From NCBI GenBank assembly GCA_016209245.1, contig JACQWN010000407.1:1-8695 (forward strand): 8,695 nucleotides of DNA, read 5' to 3'. Both the position numbers and the translations under genes were made by a program. Below the pieces are notes generated by a model. It was not told the DNA's origin. It saw only the letters and a list, made by a program, of their open reading frames with translations, and did no database searches. Each line of letters begins with the position of its first letter. Position 1 is the first letter of the stretch. Below, piece after piece: positions 7,493 to 8,695 of this stretch. The DNA is from Bacteroidia bacterium (lineage in GTDB: Bacteria; Bacteroidota; Bacteroidia; Bacteroidales; BM523).

Positions 7493-7530
7493 TGTCATCC
7501 CGAATGAAGCGGAGCGGAATGAGGAATCTC
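7493..7530. repeat. Short intergenic repeat abutting the dnaA stop
   Basis: This segment begins TTGTCATCCCGAATGAAG and ends GGAATGAGGAATCTC. It looks like the TCATTCCGAATGAAGCGG-type element I recall from intergenic regions of many Bacteroidota; the recognition is from memory and only one copy is present. Inside it, TCATCCCG (7495-7502) and CGGAATGA (7515-7522) are inverted with one mismatch around a 12-base loop, so a small hairpin is possible. It runs into the dnaA stop codon (7529-7531), leaving no normal 3' untranslated spacer. Confidence 0.6.
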
Positions 7531-8335
7531 AAACTTTGAGCTTCTTATCAATTTCTTCGATATAGGATTTGAATCTTTTATCTGTATCAATAAGGTTATT
7601 AACGGTTTTACATGCATGCAAAACAGTAGCATGGTCTTTTCCGCCGACATTGTGGCCGATAGTTGCAAGTGATGATTTTGTCAAATTTTTAGCAAAGAAC
7701 ATGGTTATTTGTCGGGCTTGTACAATTTCTCTTTTTCTGGTTTTGGATTTAAGCACTTCGACAGGCATATTAAAATAATCGCAAACAATTTTTTGAATAT
7801 AGTCAATAGATATTTCACGTTTGGTGCTTTTCACAAGCCAATCAATTATTTGTTTTGCCAAATCAAGAGTAATCTCTTTCCTGTTCAGTGTGGACTGGGC
7901 AAGTAATGCAATCAAAGCCCCTTCAAGTTCCCTGATGTTGTTTGTAATATTAGTAGCAATATATTCTAATACTTCATTTGGCATTTCAATTCCATCCTTA
8001 TAGATTTTTTGTCTAAGAATGGATATTCTTGTATCAAAATCGGGTGGCTGAAGGTCGGCTGAGAGCCCCCATTTAAATCTTGACAAAAGCCGTTGTTCCA
8101 GACCTTGTAATTCTACAGGCGGTTTGTCGGTTGTTAAAATTAATTGCTTTTGTGTTTGGTGCAGATGGTTGAAAATATGAAAGAAGACATCCTGTGTTTT
8201 TTCTTTTCCTGCAAGCTCGTGTACATCATCAAGAATTAAAACATCAATTACCTGATAAAAATGAATAAAATCGTTTCTCTCGCCGTTACGCGTAGCATCG
8301 GTGTATTGAGTAGTGAATTTATTGGCAGAAACATA
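7529..8335 (-). CDS. dnaA: DnaA C-terminal fragment (AAA+ from after Walker A, plus domain IV)
   Basis: This frame, 268 codons plus TGA, encodes the rest of DnaA: YVSANKFTTQYTDATRNG, Walker B as VLILDDVHEL (Asp-Asp at 8225-8230), sensor 1 region LILTTDKPP, the arginine-finger region LEQRLLSRFKWG, sensor 2 NNIRELEGAL, and domain IV with KSKTRKREIVQARQITMF and the origin-box-binding signature GKDHATVLHACKTV (7601-7642). A shorter frame could begin at a TTG at 8086, but that codon is a Leu inside the arginine-finger helix, not a biological start. An in-frame TGA at 8342-8344 blocks extension upstream, and no proper start exists. The C terminus (IEEIDKKLKV) has normal length for the family. Every motif downstream of the break is intact, which argues against long-standing decay. 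Confidence 0.85.
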   Translation of the reverse strand, partial: YVSANKFTTQYTDATRNGERNDFIHFYQVIDVLILDDVHELAGKEKTQDVFFHIFNHLHQTQKQLILTTDKPPVELQGLEQRLLSRFKWGLSADLQPPDFDTRISILRQKIYKDGIEMPNEVLEYIATNITNNIRELEGALIALLAQSTLNRKEITLDLAKQIIDWLVKSTKREISIDYIQKIVCDYFNMPVEVLKSKTRKREIVQARQITMFFAKNLTKSSLATIGHNVGGKDHATVLHACKTVNNLIDTDKRFKSYIEEIDKKLKV

Positions 8336-8695
8336 GAATAATCAGGATTCAATTGCGGATCAATGTTCAATTTTTTTATTCCTGGGATAATAAAGGGATT
8401 TCTGATAGTATTATCATCTGATATCGGGAGATTGACAGGTTTGTTTTTAAGAACTGCCGATTTGCCTTTTGCTGGCATTTTTACAATGTAGGGCTTCGCG
8501 TTATAAAATGAAGAATTTTCCATAACTACATTGTACTCAAGCTTGGCATCGGCGCCTAATTCCTTTTTTATTGTTTTTCTTAGTATATCAATAAATTTCT
8601 CTTCAAGATATTCATAGAAAAATTGACTTGGAACCTGAATTGTAAGAATATTATTTTCCAACCGTATTGGTATGATTGGTTCAAACCATGTACGA
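8248..8695 (-). CDS. dnaA: DnaA N-terminal fragment (domains I-II), partial
   Basis: The open frame enters from beyond base 8695 and reads RTWFEPIIPIRLENN, then ILTIQVPSQFFYEYLEEKF, the domain I pattern of Bacteroidota DnaA, followed by a variable Lys/Pro/Asn-rich linker (domain II) and KKLNIDPQLNPDYS at the start of domain III. After about 8335 the frame is wrong: 28 unrelated residues follow (starting MFLPINSLL) before the stop at 8248-8250. The true start codon is outside the window; the TTG at 8661 that could open a shorter frame is an internal Leu codon. This frame overlaps the C-terminal fragment's frame over 8248-8335. A product from it would lack the whole ATPase. Confidence 0.8.
   Translation of the reverse strand, partial: RTWFEPIIPIRLENNILTIQVPSQFFYEYLEEKFIDILRKTIKKELGADAKLEYNVVMENSSFYNAKPYIVKMPAKGKSAVLKNKPVNLPISDDNTIRNPFIIPGIKKLNIDPQLNPDYSMFLPINSLLNTPMLRVTARETILFIFIR

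Larger units (their letters stand above)
7529..8695 (-). pseudogene. dnaA: dnaA, interrupted by an internal frameshifting deletion; 5' end outside window
   Basis: DnaA binds the replication origin as an ATP-dependent AAA+ oligomer and starts chromosome replication. Read on the minus strand, the N-terminal part (domains I and II) enters from the window edge in the frame RTWFEPIIPIRLENN and runs to INPQ-type linker sequence ending NPDYS at about 8335. The next recognisable residues, YVSANKFTTQYTD, begin at 8335 in a different frame and continue intact to the stop at 7529. Between NPDY and YVSA, Bacteroidota DnaA normally has about 60 residues, including the Walker A loop (GxxGxGKTH); none of it is present. 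The missing length must be 2 short of a multiple of three, so the gene is both shortened and frameshifted. As it stands it cannot make a working initiator. A true deletion, a second dnaA elsewhere, or an assembly gap are all possible; I favour an assembly or sequence error because dnaA is normally essential and both flanks look well conserved. Confidence 0.85.

Noticed and set aside
8086..8335. A separate small gene starting at the TTG at 8086
   Set aside because: Conserved DnaA sequence including Walker B and sensor 1 continues upstream in the same frame to 8335, so 8086 is an internal Leu codon.

Overview
The window looks like a chromosomal segment from an AT-rich member of the Bacteroidota, probably an uncultured Bacteroidales or Marinilabiliales-type organism. 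Four things point there: DnaA carries Bacteroidota-style domain I residues (TIQVPSQFFYEYLEEKF); the papain-fold peptidase ends in a pattern (LKMMNILIHKD) seen in that phylum; no start is preceded by a clear Shine-Dalgarno sequence; and the intergenic DNA holds a GGCAGTC-type heptamer array and a TCATCCCGAATGAAGCGG-type element. This placement is inference from recognition, not from a search.

Layout. Plus strand: a full-length triosephosphate isomerase gene (2-775) is followed 17 bp later by a 4.5-kb gene for a 1508-residue exported protein of unknown function (793-5319). Three bases after its stop begins a 245-bp array of 35 seven-base units (5323-5567). Next comes an exported C1-family (bleomycin hydrolase/PepC-like) cysteine peptidase (5583-6809). 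Minus strand, converging on these: a YigZ/IMPACT-family gene (6802-7407), whose 3' end overlaps the peptidase's by 8 bp, then a 121-bp spacer holding a 60-bp perfect palindrome and a second repeat element, then dnaA (7529-8695), whose 5' end lies outside the window.

The most striking observation is in dnaA. Its N-terminal part and its AAA+/DNA-binding part lie in different frames and are joined at about 8335-8338. The roughly 60 codons that should carry the Walker A ATP-binding loop are absent. Either this is a real out-of-frame deletion in a normally essential gene, or the assembly has lost about 0.19 kb.

How the genes relate. tpiA and the giant gene are spaced like one transcription unit. 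The peptidase has no visible promoter of its own other than the heptamer array, so it may be read through from upstream. The giant protein and the peptidase both have Sec signal peptides and probably act in the envelope; any functional partnership is speculative. tpiA, yigZ and dnaA are housekeeping genes. I found no tRNA, rRNA, CRISPR array, transposase, phage gene or recognisable defence system. No stretch longer than 300 bp lacks a gene.
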